Below, piece after piece: positions 1 through 8,480 of a stretch of DNA of 64,000 nucleotides; the stretch's first letter is position 1, and the number at the start of each line of letters is the position of its first letter. A model generated the notes under the pieces. It was not told where the DNA came from. It saw only the letters and a list, made by a program, of their open reading frames with translations, and made no database searches. The position numbers and the translations under genes are program-made. The stretch is from Nitrospirae bacterium MYbinv3 (GTDB lineage Bacteria > Nitrospirota > Thermodesulfovibrionia > Thermodesulfovibrionales > Magnetobacteriaceae): the NCBI GenBank assembly GCA_002753395.1, contig PEAB01000011.1:1-64000 (forward strand), given 5' to 3'.

Positions 1-444
1 TATACTATTCATACTGCCCTCCATTGTTTTAGATGTTTTTTCTTCAATAATATATTCTAAAACATTTGTGAGGGCTTACTCTACATGCTCCGAAAGTCCC
101 CCATGAATTTCTTATGCACCCGTTGACTTCCAGGACAATCGCATTTTAAAAATTGACCCGTACCGTTCCTTATGGCTGCAAATTTGGTGAATTATCAATA
201 CTTGACCTTAAGGGATTGTATGAACATTAAACAGATTCAAAGATTTATAGGAGATAGGTTCGTAGGCATTGATACATACAATGTTACAATCGTAGATGCT
301 TATGAGTTTTTTTAACATAATCCTGATAATCCTTTAATCCGTTAAATCGTGATTCGGACAGTTTTTTTCTAATACGGGGTCAAGGGAACAAGTTCCCTTG
401 ACCCCGTAAATAATTTTAGGTCATATATTTAATTCTTATACACC
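1..444. repeat. Intergenic stretch built of dispersed repeat pieces
   Basis: No gene is visible. Around 93-121 lies an element end containing TTCTTATGCACCC, which recurs across the window. From about 129 the text starting with CAATCGCATTT followed by an A-run matches the segment from 31873. At about 320-366 are CCTTTAATCCGTTAAATC and GATTCGGACAG, which match 31995-32040 and, inverted, 10165-10210. The stretch ends in the long palindrome listed separately. It reads as the remains of several overlapping intergenic repeats. Confidence 0.6.
373..408. terminator. 36-bp perfect inverted repeat downstream of the FG-GAP gene
   Basis: Two 17-bp arms (373-389 and 392-408) separated by AA form a perfect palindrome centred on GGGAACAAGTTCCC. 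It lies 36 bases past the stop codon of the minus-strand gene at 445-2358, so its RNA would make a very stable hairpin and could end that transcript. There is no clean U-tract directly after the stem. The same sequence is also the second hairpin of the dispersed core repeat, so terminator function is an inference. Confidence 0.45.
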
Positions 445-2358
445 TTACTTTAACAGCCACGGTGAAGTTGTATAAGCTGGGGTGCCGCTACTGGTTATGG
501 TTGATCCGTTCATAAGCAAGATAACCATCTGCCCCGTTGAGGTGTTCTGCCACAGCAAGTCGTCTTTGCCATCGCCGTTGTAATCCCCTGCGTCTTTAAA
601 CAGCCATGGGTCTGTGATTACTGCTACCGCCCCTGTGCTTGCCACAGATGCGCCGTTCATAAACCAGATGGCAACAGAACCGGTTGTGGTGTTTTGCCAA
701 AGGATATCAATTTTACCATTACCATCATGGTCGCCTACCCCTTTTATTTGCCAATCAGATGGTACGGTTGCTATGCTGCTTGCATTCTTTATCGCCGCTG
801 CGTTCATAAGCCAGAGCACCAACTGACCGGTGGCAGCGCTTTGCCATAGGACGTCAACCTTGCCATCACCGTCAAAATCACCCACTGCTTTGATCTGCCA
901 GTTGAAATCTGCGACCGTTGCGGGCGACCCACCGCTGGCTACCGTAGTACCATTCATAAGCCAAATAACAACCTGACCGGTAGAGACGTTGTACCACATA
1001 ATGTCACTATTGCCATCGCCATTGAAATCACCGGTTGCCTTTATCTGCCAGAGCTGGTCAGCTACCGTTGCCGGTGAACCAGCGCTGGCTACCGCTGTGC
1101 CGTTCATTAGCCAGATGTACAGTTGACCGGTAGAGGTGTTCTGCCATAGGATATCGCTTTTGCCATCGCCATTGAAGTCGCCGGTTGCCTTTATCTGCCA
1201 GAGCTGGTCAGCTACCGTTGCGGGCGACCCGCCACTGGCCACCGTAGTGCCGTTCATAAGCCATATGATAACCTGACCGGTAGAGGTGTTTTGCCATAGG
1301 ACATCGCTTTTGCCGTCACCGTTGAAGTCTGCTTTCTTGCTGTAGAGAACTGCCCCAGGACATCCGCCTAGGTTTTTCCAGCAGTTGTAGTATGTGTTTA
1401 AAAGAGGGACAAACTCGCCAGTGGCCTTTTGATTTCCCGCCTGTGTTGGATGGTCGTCATCGCTTGGATACTCTAAGACGTTTGAGTCGGCGTCGTCATC
1501 TCCGTCTACCTTGTGTTGGATTACACCATTACGCCATCTGTGATGGTTCCCGCTATCAGCGTTAAGGTCGTTTGTGTTGGCATTGCCGCTGTTGGTCGTT
1601 AAGACGTTGTAGAAGTCAAAGACGGCTACGTTGTTATAAGGATAGTTTTTCAACCAATCGTTGGTTAGCCACTCGTTAAATGCCCTGGTATTAGCTGCAT
1701 AAGTAGGGTCATATTGTGGGGGGGCTGTAACAACGATAAAGAGTTTGTCCTGCCGAGTTCTGAAGTATTCTAGTATATCTATGTAGATACCCTTTGCGTT
1801 TGCCACGGTGTTGTACTCTGAACTGTAGTCCTGGCTCCTTAGAGGATTGCTGCTTATAAGAGGTATCGGGTCATTTGGATTTCCCCTAAGCGCTGAGTTG
1901 TAAAAACACGACTTAAACATAACTATTTCGTTCTCACCGGCAGGGGCAGTGGTCAGACGTTCGTAAGTAGAGTTTTGAGCGCTTAGATTGTACAGTTCAC
2001 TAAGGATAGTGCTGCTATTTGTCCCGCGAAACCAATCCCACCAATGCCCGATGTCAGTGCGGTCGCCGATAGAGTCTGGTCCCCATCCATAATTGGTATC
2101 GCTGACGAAGTAGCTGTTGTCGCGCAGCGCTGTACCCAATGCGCCGCCATGTGTAGCCCATGTGTCATTGAGCCAGTACTCGCCTACAGAGTGGTGTACG
2201 AAAACGAGTCTCACGGGGTTGGCCGGTGGTGCAGGGTTAAGCGTTGAGGCTAAGACTACACCCTGATTGAAAACGCCAAAAAACAGGTAAGCGAGCAACA
2301 ACAGTGAGTTTAAAGATAGTAGGGACTTTTTACTGTACTCATTCTTAACTTTTTTCAT
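445..2358 (-). CDS. Secreted SGNH-like hydrolase with six FG-GAP/VCBS-type repeats
   Basis: A 637-residue exported protein. It starts at an ATG preceded by a strong AAGGAGGT site. Residues 1-38 form a signal peptide. Residues about 48-325 resemble an SGNH/GDSL-type hydrolase: a possible nucleophile in HHSVG (Ser57), an Asn in the segment around 149-156 and a terminal catalytic-type block SDDDHPTQAGN (Asp300-302, His303). Residues about 340-637 hold six repeats of about 49 residues, each with a D-x-D/N-G-D/N-G-x-x-D calcium-loop motif, then LLWQN-like and VIWLMNG-like strands, as in FG-GAP/VCBS beta-propellers. A cell-surface or secreted esterase or carbohydrate-binding protein fits. The substrate is unknown. 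The gene stands alone and is flanked on both sides by dispersed repeats. The domain reading is confident for the repeats and moderate for the hydrolase. Confidence 0.8.
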   Translation of the reverse strand: MKKVKNEYSKKSLLSLNSLLLLAYLFFGVFNQGVVLASTLNPAPPANPVRLVFVHHSVGEYWLNDTWATHGGALGTALRDNSYFVSDTNYGWGPDSIGDRTDIGHWWDWFRGTNSSTILSELYNLSAQNSTYERLTTAPAGENEIVMFKSCFYNSALRGNPNDPIPLISSNPLRSQDYSSEYNTVANAKGIYIDILEYFRTRQDKLFIVVTAPPQYDPTYAANTRAFNEWLTNDWLKNYPYNNVAVFDFYNVLTTNSGNANTNDLNADSGNHHRWRNGVIQHKVDGDDDADSNVLEYPSDDDHPTQAGNQKATGEFVPLLNTYYNCWKNLGGCPGAVLYSKKADFNGDGKSDVLWQNTSTGQVIIWLMNGTTVASGGSPATVADQLWQIKATGDFNGDGKSDILWQNTSTGQLYIWLMNGTAVASAGSPATVADQLWQIKATGDFNGDGNSDIMWYNVSTGQVVIWLMNGTTVASGGSPATVADFNWQIKAVGDFDGDGKVDVLWQSAATGQLVLWLMNAAAIKNASSIATVPSDWQIKGVGDHDGNGKIDILWQNTTTGSVAIWFMNGASVASTGAVAVITDPWLFKDAGDYNGDGKDDLLWQNTSTGQMVILLMNGSTITSSGTPAYTTSPWLLK

Positions 2359-2442
2359 AGTACCTCCTTTATCATAGACGTAGATCTATATCTTTATGCT
2401 ACCACAAAAGATCAATCGGATCAACATATTGCAGTACGGGCG

Positions 2443-2661
2443 CATAAAAAAGTCGTGGTTTTTTCAAAAAAGGGGAGGCTCTGCCCACTGTTGCAGGGGT
2501 CCGCAACCCCTCCCCTCAGACCCATCATCAAGGGGACCAGACCCCTTGAACCCATTAAACTCCCCATGAATTTTATATGAAAGTCTAAAAACATCCTACA
2601 TAATCAAGGACTTTCATTGCTTGTTGTGTCCGTAAGATCATGGTGGTTCTTATGCACCCTA
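2443..2661. repeat. Dispersed repeat with hairpin core and GCATAAGAA-type ends
   Basis: The 2359-2840 gap is otherwise empty. The left end GCGCATAAAAAAGTCGTGG matches 35523 onward. A core of inverted repeats follows (GGGGAGGCTCTGCC, then AAGGGGACCAGACCCCTT). Next come TTAAACTCCCCATGAATTTTA, shared with 35788-35809, and an 82-bp tail (2575-2656) that recurs at 38975-39056 with four differences. The right end is TTCTTATGCACCC, the inverse of the left end. The single 11-mer CCCCTCAGACC at 2512-2522 is the site that carries an inserted element in the related copy at 35.5 kb. Confidence 0.7.
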
Positions 2662-2840
2662 TTACACTTGCTTTAATTATAAAAGTTCTGCATAATATGA
2701 ACTAAGATATTGGTTTTATCAAGAGGCTTGATATGAGAAACATATATTGCATTATAACCTTATGGAAGTTAGAGGGTATTGGCAAGTATACTTAAGTAAA
2801 GCAGGTATCGCTGTTTTAACATAAAACTGAGAGGATAAAA

Positions 2841-3284
2841 ATGACAACAAAACAATTATTTGTGTGTTCGAGAAAGGAGATTTATCGACAACTTAGCTTT
2901 ACATTGAAGGAGTTCGATAAACAAATAGATGTAACATATTTTCAAAGAACAGCGGAGTTGGAGACTGCCCTGGAACAAGAGGAGATCTGCTGTCTTTTAA
3001 TATTGGACTCACTTGTAGAGAAGCAGTCAATGTTTGACTTAGCTAAAAAGATAAAGAGCGAAAAACCATCGATAAACATATTGATGTTGGTGCCATCTGA
3101 TACCACAAAAGATGAACTAATAGAGATAATCAGCACGAAAGTAGTTTGTGGAGTTCTGCTGATACCCTTTACTTCACAACAGGTAGAGACGTATGTAGCC
3201 CGTTTATGCGATATAGTAAAGGAAGAACCAGACAACCCATTGTTAATGAAAAAGAGTCAAACAATAAAAAAGCATATATTCTAA
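2841..3284 (+). CDS. Degenerate receiver-domain (pseudo-receiver) protein
   Basis: A 147-residue soluble protein with the length and beta-alpha rhythm of a response-regulator receiver. A possible phospho-acceptor Asp56 lies in CLLILDS, and a strand-plus-loop LMLVPSDT corresponds to the Thr/Ser switch region. The usual Lys of the L-x-K-P-F motif is replaced: the motif reads LLIPF at residues 107-110. The first acidic pair is also absent, since the N-terminal strand reads LFVCSRKE. Metal-dependent phosphorylation is therefore doubtful. There is no output domain. The start is an ATG 8-9 bases after GAGAGGAT. It is transcribed toward the CheY-like gene on the opposite strand. Family membership is inferred from shape and partial motifs. 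Confidence 0.55.
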   Translation: MTTKQLFVCSRKEIYRQLSFTLKEFDKQIDVTYFQRTAELETALEQEEICCLLILDSLVEKQSMFDLAKKIKSEKPSINILMLVPSDTTKDELIEIISTKVVCGVLLIPFTSQQVETYVARLCDIVKEEPDNPLLMKKSQTIKKHIF

Positions 3285-3483
3285 CCTGTACACATAACAA
3301 TACCGGAGAGCGGTTTTATATCCTGTCTTAATTAACATAGCTTAGAAAGAAACATAAATGGCCTTTCTTTTAAGCAAGGGGATCGGTCACCCCTAGCATA
3401 AAGAAGGCTTGTAAATACGCTTAACTACTGGTCAAGATAACGTTAAAAAACGCCTGTTGTACCTTTTACGGCAGAGCTGAGAC

Positions 3484-3879
3484 TCAGTCGATAAACTTGT
3501 ATTTTCGCAAGATATCTAGCAGTTTGTTCTTATCAATAGGCTTTACAAGGTAATCGTTGCACCCCCATTCAAATGCCTCGTCCTTTTCCTCTTGCAGGTC
3601 ATACGCTGTAGTCATTATCACCTTTACTTCGTATTTTTCCTCAACTCCAGCCTTTTTTTCCATTTCTCGCAAGTCTTTCAAGGCCTGTTGACCATCCATC
3701 TCAGGCATCATAATGTCCATACATATCAGGTTATATGGTTCGCCATCTTTCCAGGCATGAACAAAGGCCTCTATAGCCTCTTCACCGTTCATTGCAACAT
3801 CACAGTTGCCATAACGGGAAAGTATCCTCTGTAAAAGGGTTCTGCTCTTAAACTCGTCTTCCACTACCAAAGCTTTCAT
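3484..3879 (-). CDS. CheY-like single-domain response regulator
   Basis: A 131-residue stand-alone receiver domain. Motifs in order: acidic pair VVEDE at the N-terminus, phospho-acceptor Asp55 in CMDIMMPEMDG, Thr90 in MTTAYD and Lys113 in LVKPID. There is no output domain, so it probably acts by protein contact, as CheY or Spo0F do. Two ATG codons stand in tandem after GGAGG. The second (3879) has the better spacing of about five bases and begins directly at the first beta strand; a longer frame from 3906 has no ribosome-binding site. The gene lies 66 bases downstream of a receiver-histidine kinase on the same strand and is probably its partner in a phosphorelay. Confidence 0.85.
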   Translation of the reverse strand: MKALVVEDEFKSRTLLQRILSRYGNCDVAMNGEEAIEAFVHAWKDGEPYNLICMDIMMPEMDGQQALKDLREMEKKAGVEEKYEVKVIMTTAYDLQEEKDEAFEWGCNDYLVKPIDKNKLLDILRKYKFID

Positions 3880-3945
3880 CATTACCTCCATGTACTGAAC
3901 TTTCAATGTGACTTTCCTTTATACTAATGCTTAAATCACAAAATT

Positions 3946-5178
3946 CTATGTTGTTAACTCTATTGTAAACATGGCGCCATTGCCTGTGTTTTCAGCGTAA
4001 AGCCGGCCACCCATATGATTCTCTATAATTATCTTCGACATATATAGTCCAATGCCTATACCCTCTTCTCTGGTTGTAAAGTAAGGTTCAAAAATCCTAT
4101 CTATAATATCTTCTGGTATGCCAGGGCCATTGTCTTTTATCTTAATAACGTTTTTTTGTGGTTCTTTGTAAAGCAATACGTCTATTTCGTCCCTATTGCT
4201 GGTGCCAAACTCGCCACTTTGCCGCTTTCTCATTATTGCATCACGTGAGTTATTTATCATGTTAAGTATAACCTGTTGAAACTCCCCTGGATACCCTTTG
4301 ATAATAAACCCGTTACATATAAACTCATCATTTGAGGGCTCATTTTTGAGACTACTGTCAGTTAATATTGAAGATTTTATGCACACCTGCAGGTTTTCAA
4401 GCTGTAACTGGATGAGTGAGATAACGTCATCTATAGCCTCCTTTATGTCAAAGAAGACTTGCTCCTTCATTGGTTTGAAGAAGTTAGTAAAATCCGATAT
4501 GGTATTAGACATAAAAGTCAACTGAGCCATAGATTCCCTCGACATGCTCTTGATGTAGTTATCATCTATCTCACCAAACTCATATGCCTCCTCAAGGTCC
4601 TGGATGAGAAGACCTATAATGTTTAAAGGCTGACGCCATTGATGTGATATGGCCACCATCATCTCACCCATAGCAGCTAACTTTGACTGCTGGATTAACA
4701 TATGTTCCTTCTTACGTCCCTTTTCAATCTCATCTTTTACCTTTGTCTCCAGGTTCCTATTTAACTCTTCGAGTTGTCTGGATTTCTCCTTTAGCTTACT
4801 CTCCATTGCGTACTTATACAGGGCCATTTCAATAATTATACGTAGTTCCCTCTTTTCAAACGGTTTAATTATGTAACCAAATGGGTCTGTCTCCTTAGCC
4901 CTTTTAAGTGTCTTGTCATCGGTGTACGACGTTATGTACACAATAGGGATATTTAGAAAAGTGCTTATATTTTCAGCCGCCTCTATCCCGTCCATCTTCC
5001 CTCGCAAAAGGATATCCATGAGAATGATGTCCGGCCTTTCCTCCTCGGCCTTTCTTATAGCCTCCTCGCCGCTAAAAACGACCGCACAGATCTCGTAGTC
5101 AAGCCCCTCAAGCATCTCTTTGAGATTGGCTGCAATAATCCACTCATCCTCTACCACCATGATCCTGGTTTTTGTCAC
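3946..5178 (-). CDS. Receiver-histidine kinase (REC-coiled coil-HisKA-HATPase)
   Basis: A 410-residue cytoplasmic hybrid with no membrane segment. An N-terminal receiver carries Asp55 in ILMDILLRG and Lys105 in IIKPFE. A coiled coil of about residues 120-165 follows, then the phospho-accepting His179 in AISHQWRQPLN and an ATPase domain with the N box NMINNSRDA (about 307-315), G1 box DNGPGIP (349-355) and G2 box GIGIGLYMSK. The receiver-first order fits kinases that are themselves phosphorylated by an upstream partner. The start is a GTG at 5178 that precedes the first beta strand. The CheY-like gene 66 bases downstream is the likely recipient. The input signal is not visible. Confidence 0.88.
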   Translation of the reverse strand: MTKTRIMVVEDEWIIAANLKEMLEGLDYEICAVVFSGEEAIRKAEEERPDIILMDILLRGKMDGIEAAENISTFLNIPIVYITSYTDDKTLKRAKETDPFGYIIKPFEKRELRIIIEMALYKYAMESKLKEKSRQLEELNRNLETKVKDEIEKGRKKEHMLIQQSKLAAMGEMMVAISHQWRQPLNIIGLLIQDLEEAYEFGEIDDNYIKSMSRESMAQLTFMSNTISDFTNFFKPMKEQVFFDIKEAIDDVISLIQLQLENLQVCIKSSILTDSSLKNEPSNDEFICNGFIIKGYPGEFQQVILNMINNSRDAIMRKRQSGEFGTSNRDEIDVLLYKEPQKNVIKIKDNGPGIPEDIIDRIFEPYFTTREEGIGIGLYMSKIIIENHMGGRLYAENTGNGAMFTIELTT

Positions 5179-5417
5179 TCTGCTAACGTTCCTTATCCTT
5201 AATATCTACGCTTTTATCGCATCTGTATTCTAACATAATTATTTAGTACAATCGATATATCATTCATACATTTCACTTAGACATATTTTATGGGGTCACG
5301 GTACTTTCTGTCAACAACATGTCTTATAAGGGTGTATAAGAAAAATACATGAGTAGGGTACCTATTCGCCCCCGCACATGAAAATGTATTTCATAAGAAA
5401 CTATACTGCTAAGTTTC

Positions 5418-5694
5418 GGTAGTCCTGCACAAGTAGTGGTGACAGTAAACTTAACACCCTCCCCTAACCCCTAATGCTGTTGACTTAAGGTTGTGAAGAT
5501 GAAAAAAGGGAGGGCTTTGCCCTCCCTTAGACCCTCCCACAAGGGAACTTGTTCCCTTGACCCTGTAAATGTCAGGCGTGGCTGCTTAAGGTGCTATACA
5601 TAGGTTCATACACCTAATCTTAAGTCAACAGCATTACCCCTAACCCCTCCCATCAAGGGAGGGGATTGAATATCACTACCTCTGCAGGACTACC
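5418..5694. mobile_element. IS1-type MITE with 8-bp target duplication, host to a second MITE
   Basis: The ends are inverted repeats: GGTAGTCCTGCACAAGTAGT at 5418-5437, with its partner ending at 5694 in CTCTGCAGGACTACC. They match the ends of the IS1-type element at 49114-50186. The 8-mer TAAGTTTC flanks it exactly (5410-5417 and 5695-5702). Without the inserted 165-bp element and its 11-bp duplication the unit is about 101 bp and non-coding, so it must have been moved in trans. It landed inside a small palindrome (CATAAGAAAC at 5394-5403, then GTTTCTTATG). The 5179-5774 gap holds no gene. Confidence 0.85.
5472..5636. mobile_element. 165-bp miniature element, 18-bp TIRs and 11-bp flanking repeats (copy 1)
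   Basis: A perfect 18-bp terminal inverted repeat, TAATGCTGTTGACTTAAG at 5472-5489, has its complement at 5619-5636. Direct repeats CCCCTAACCCC flank it at 5461-5471 and 5637-5647. The interior holds two strong hairpins (GGGAGGGCTTTGCCCTCCC and AAGGGAACTTGTTCCCTT) and no reading frame. A second full copy lies at 35580-35745 in a different 11-mer. Confidence 0.85.
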
Positions 5695-5774
5695 TAAGTT
5701 TCTTATGCGATCCACTGGTTTATATTGACTAAAGTTCTCATGTGTTATAGAATAAAGCGTGAGAGTCAGAGAAG

Positions 5775-6794
5775 ATGGAGGACATGGAAAAAAAGCAGCT
5801 CAGTGTTGTTATCCCGTGCTTTAATGAAGAACTAGTCATTGAAGAGACTAATACCAGGTTAAGAATTTTATTAACTGGATTTATTGAAAAAGGATTGATA
5901 ACCGATTTTGAGGTTTTATATGTAAACGATGGTTCTTCCGATGGCACGTTGGAGATATTGACCGGCTTTGCATCAAAGGACAAGCGGATAAAAGTCATTT
6001 CACTCAGCAGCAACTTCGGTCATCAAGCTGCACTAACGGCTGGTCTTTATAATTCTTCTGGCGAACTCGTCGTCTCACTCGATGCAGACCTGCAGGACCC
6101 GCCAGAGGTCATTGAAGCCATGATCGAGAAGTATAACAGCGGTTATGACATCGTCTACGGTGTTCGCAGCAACAGAGAACGAGACACATTCTTTAAACGT
6201 TTCACAGCACAGTTCTTCTACAAACTCATGGGTCTGATGGGCGTAAACATAATCTACAATCATGCCGACTTCAGACTCATGTCCAGGGCTGTTGTCAAAG
6301 AATTCAAGAAATACGGTGAGATTAACAGATTTCTACGCGGCATATTCCCTTCTATTGGATTCAAGCAGGGAGTGGTTGAGTACGCCAGAGAAAAGCGCTT
6401 TGCTGGAACAACAAAATATCCATTCAAGAAGATGCTCATGTTTGCAATAGAGGGTATTACCTCATTTAGTAACTTCCCTCTGAGGCTGTCTCTTGTGCTT
6501 GGGTTTATTAATTTTATAGCTGCCATAATGCTGGTTGTCTGGACATTGGTAACCAAAATCAAAGGAGATGCAGTACCAGGCTGGGCTTCCACAGTTCTGC
6601 CGTTATATCTATTTGGAGGGATACAGCTGATGTTCATAGGGGTATTAAGCGAATATGTTGGAAAGATCTATATGGAAGTCAAACGACGACCAATATTTAT
6701 AATAAAAAAAACTTACAACCTACGAGGAAGAAGTAAAGATGGAGGTAGGAGAATGGGACCTCAGCCCCCTCTGCAAGATGACCAGTCAACTTGA
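5775..6794 (+). CDS. Family 2 glycosyltransferase, GtrB/DPM1-like membrane type
   Basis: A 339-residue inner-membrane enzyme. The GT-A domain starts at once with VVIPCFNEE, has the nucleotide-binding NDGSSDG (residues 51-57) and the DxD metal motif in LDADLQDPP (Asp103, Asp105). Two C-terminal transmembrane helices (about 233-258 and 266-290) follow a conserved FSNFPLRL-type stretch. This is the layout of polyprenyl-phosphate glucosyl/mannosyl/arabinosyl transferases (GtrB, ArnC, DPM1), which load a sugar onto undecaprenyl phosphate. The sugar cannot be read from sequence. A second in-frame ATG at codon 4 follows GGAGG but too closely, so the first ATG is kept. The last 25 residues are basic and probably unstructured. 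It stands alone, downstream of the nested MITEs. Confidence 0.82.
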   Translation: MEDMEKKQLSVVIPCFNEELVIEETNTRLRILLTGFIEKGLITDFEVLYVNDGSSDGTLEILTGFASKDKRIKVISLSSNFGHQAALTAGLYNSSGELVVSLDADLQDPPEVIEAMIEKYNSGYDIVYGVRSNRERDTFFKRFTAQFFYKLMGLMGVNIIYNHADFRLMSRAVVKEFKKYGEINRFLRGIFPSIGFKQGVVEYAREKRFAGTTKYPFKKMLMFAIEGITSFSNFPLRLSLVLGFINFIAAIMLVVWTLVTKIKGDAVPGWASTVLPLYLFGGIQLMFIGVLSEYVGKIYMEVKRRPIFIIKKTYNLRGRSKDGGRRMGPQPPLQDDQST

Positions 6795-6887
6795 GACATG
6801 GGTGTAACACCCACATAATATTGTAACCAGTTTAGCTTATCTATACATAAGAGTTCTGATATGGGATTGTGAGGGAGGTGTAAGGAT

Positions 6888-7703
6888 ATGCATCAGACGT
6901 ATGATGTGCTGCTCAAAGACATTATCAAGGATGTACCACCAGTATTTTTAAAGATACTTACTGGCTATGAGACGGGTAAGTTTCTGGACATCCAGCTCTC
7001 TGATGTGCAGTTTAGACAGCCGGATCTGTTGGTAGAGGTTGAGGATGGCTCAATCGTACACATCGAGATACAATCAACCAATGATAAGTCTATCACAAGC
7101 CGAATGTATGAGTATAGCGCCCTCATCAATAGGCAGTTTAACAGACTTCCTAAGCAGACGCTACTGTACATCGGCGACAAAGATATAAATACGGTAAACA
7201 GACTAAATAGCGAGGATGTGAATTATTCGTACAGGGTGATTGATATTAAGGAGATAGACTGTTGGCTGTTGCTTTAAAGCGACAAGCCGGAGGATTTTGT
7301 GCTTGCAATCTTGTGTAAGACAGATGATGAAGACGATACTATAAAGACTATTGTGGGTAAAATCTCGGTATTGCCACCAAAAGAAGCGAAAGACTATTGC
7401 TTAAAGCTTCTATATCTGTCTAGCTTAAAAAAGTTGTATAATAGAGTTAAAAATGAGGTAGACAACATGCCTATAACATTTGACATAAGAGAGAGCGAGA
7501 TATTTTTAGATGGTATGCGTGAGGGGTTGATTGATGGGATAGAGATGGTACTTGAGATTAAATACGGCTCTAATGGCCTCGAGCTTATGGATATGGTCAG
7601 AAATATTGAGGCATTTGAGAAACTCAATCAATTAAAGGTCGCGATAAAGAGGTCTGATACGGTAGAAGAGTTAAGAACGATCCTTGTTGATATGATTGGA
7701 TAA
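6888..7703 (+). pseudogene. Rpn/YhgA-like PD-(D/E)XK nuclease gene broken by one stop codon
   Basis: Two open stretches lie in the same frame, separated only by a TAA at 7275-7277. The N-terminal part (129 residues) has the family hallmarks: early LLKDIIKDVPP, a PDLLVEVEDG strand and the catalytic-type HIEIQST (Asp, Glu and Gln of the PD-(D/E)XK core). After the stop, reading continues as SDKPEDFVLAILCKT with no shift, then the helical C-terminal region. Relatives normally have Lys at this point in LLLKSDKPEDF, so an AAA to TAA change explains the break. Members of this family act as recombination-promoting nucleases or transposase-like proteins. The ribosome-binding site GGGAGGTG is intact, so decay looks recent. 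Readthrough or a sequencing error is possible. Confidence 0.8.
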
Positions 7704-7820
7704 ATAAAACGATAATGCTTCCAGGGTGCATGAGAAAATCATGGGTTTTTGGCAATTGTGTAAAATCCATAGGCACTAATGTTAGAATATAGACAAATAG
7801 TGGTATAGAAGGGAGGGTGT

Positions 7821-8471
7821 ATGTCTAGCGACTTCACAAATCGTCCCTTTGAAGGCTTAGGTGGTTTGCTGAAGAAGAAGGTGTCTGCAGCCAAGCAGCA
7901 GCCAAAGAAAATGGTCGTTGCCCCTGTGGAGATAAGCGATGAGGAGTTCTTCAGGCAGGCTATGTTACAGGTACGAGAGATCAAGGAATTCACGCAGATC
8001 CCCTACTATCAGCGGCATATAAAGCCTGTTCGCCGCAAGTGCAGCACCACTAAAGATGAAGAGGAGACCTTAAACGCCCTTCGAGAGATACGCGACGGTA
8101 AACGAGCGATAGATATAAGAAATACTCAGGAGTTCATTGAATGGAGCAATCCGGCTTTTAAAAATATCTCAACAGTACATATCCATGAGGGCAGGTATTC
8201 TGTGCAGGACTTCTTGGATCTGCATGGTTGTACACTTTCTGAGGCGGAGTTGATTATTGAGGAGTTTATCAAGGAGTCGATGATGAAAGGTTTTCGTTGT
8301 GTCAAGGTAATCCACGGACGAGGGCTGCGCTCACCAAATGGACCTGTCCTTAAGAGCGCCATCATAAAGTGGTTGTCAGGCCGCCTGCGCAAGTACGTCA
8401 TAGCCTTTACTACTGCGCCTCAATACGATGGCGGTTTAGGCGCCATGTACATCCTTCTAAAAAAAGGTTAG
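7821..8471 (+). CDS. Smr-domain protein
   Basis: A 216-residue protein with a C-terminal Smr domain: LDLHG (about residues 131-135), the central VKVIHGRG loop and the terminal GGLGAMYILLKK strand. These are the signature elements of the endonuclease domain shared with MutS2. The first 80 residues are Lys/Gln-rich and low in complexity, typical of stand-alone Smr proteins, so this is not a truncated MutS2. Smr domains nick DNA or RNA, and some act on stalled-ribosome mRNA. The start ATG follows GGGAGGGTGT. It faces the radical SAM gene on the other strand with only 9 bases between stop codons. Confidence 0.88.
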   Translation: MSSDFTNRPFEGLGGLLKKKVSAAKQQPKKMVVAPVEISDEEFFRQAMLQVREIKEFTQIPYYQRHIKPVRRKCSTTKDEEETLNALREIRDGKRAIDIRNTQEFIEWSNPAFKNISTVHIHEGRYSVQDFLDLHGCTLSEAELIIEEFIKESMMKGFRCVKVIHGRGLRSPNGPVLKSAIIKWLSGRLRKYVIAFTTAPQYDGGLGAMYILLKKG

Positions 8472-8480
8472 AATACAGAA

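Noticed and set aside
620-1340. Tandem DNA repeats of about 147 bp
   Set aside because: Fully explained by the six FG-GAP-type protein repeats of the 445-2358 gene.
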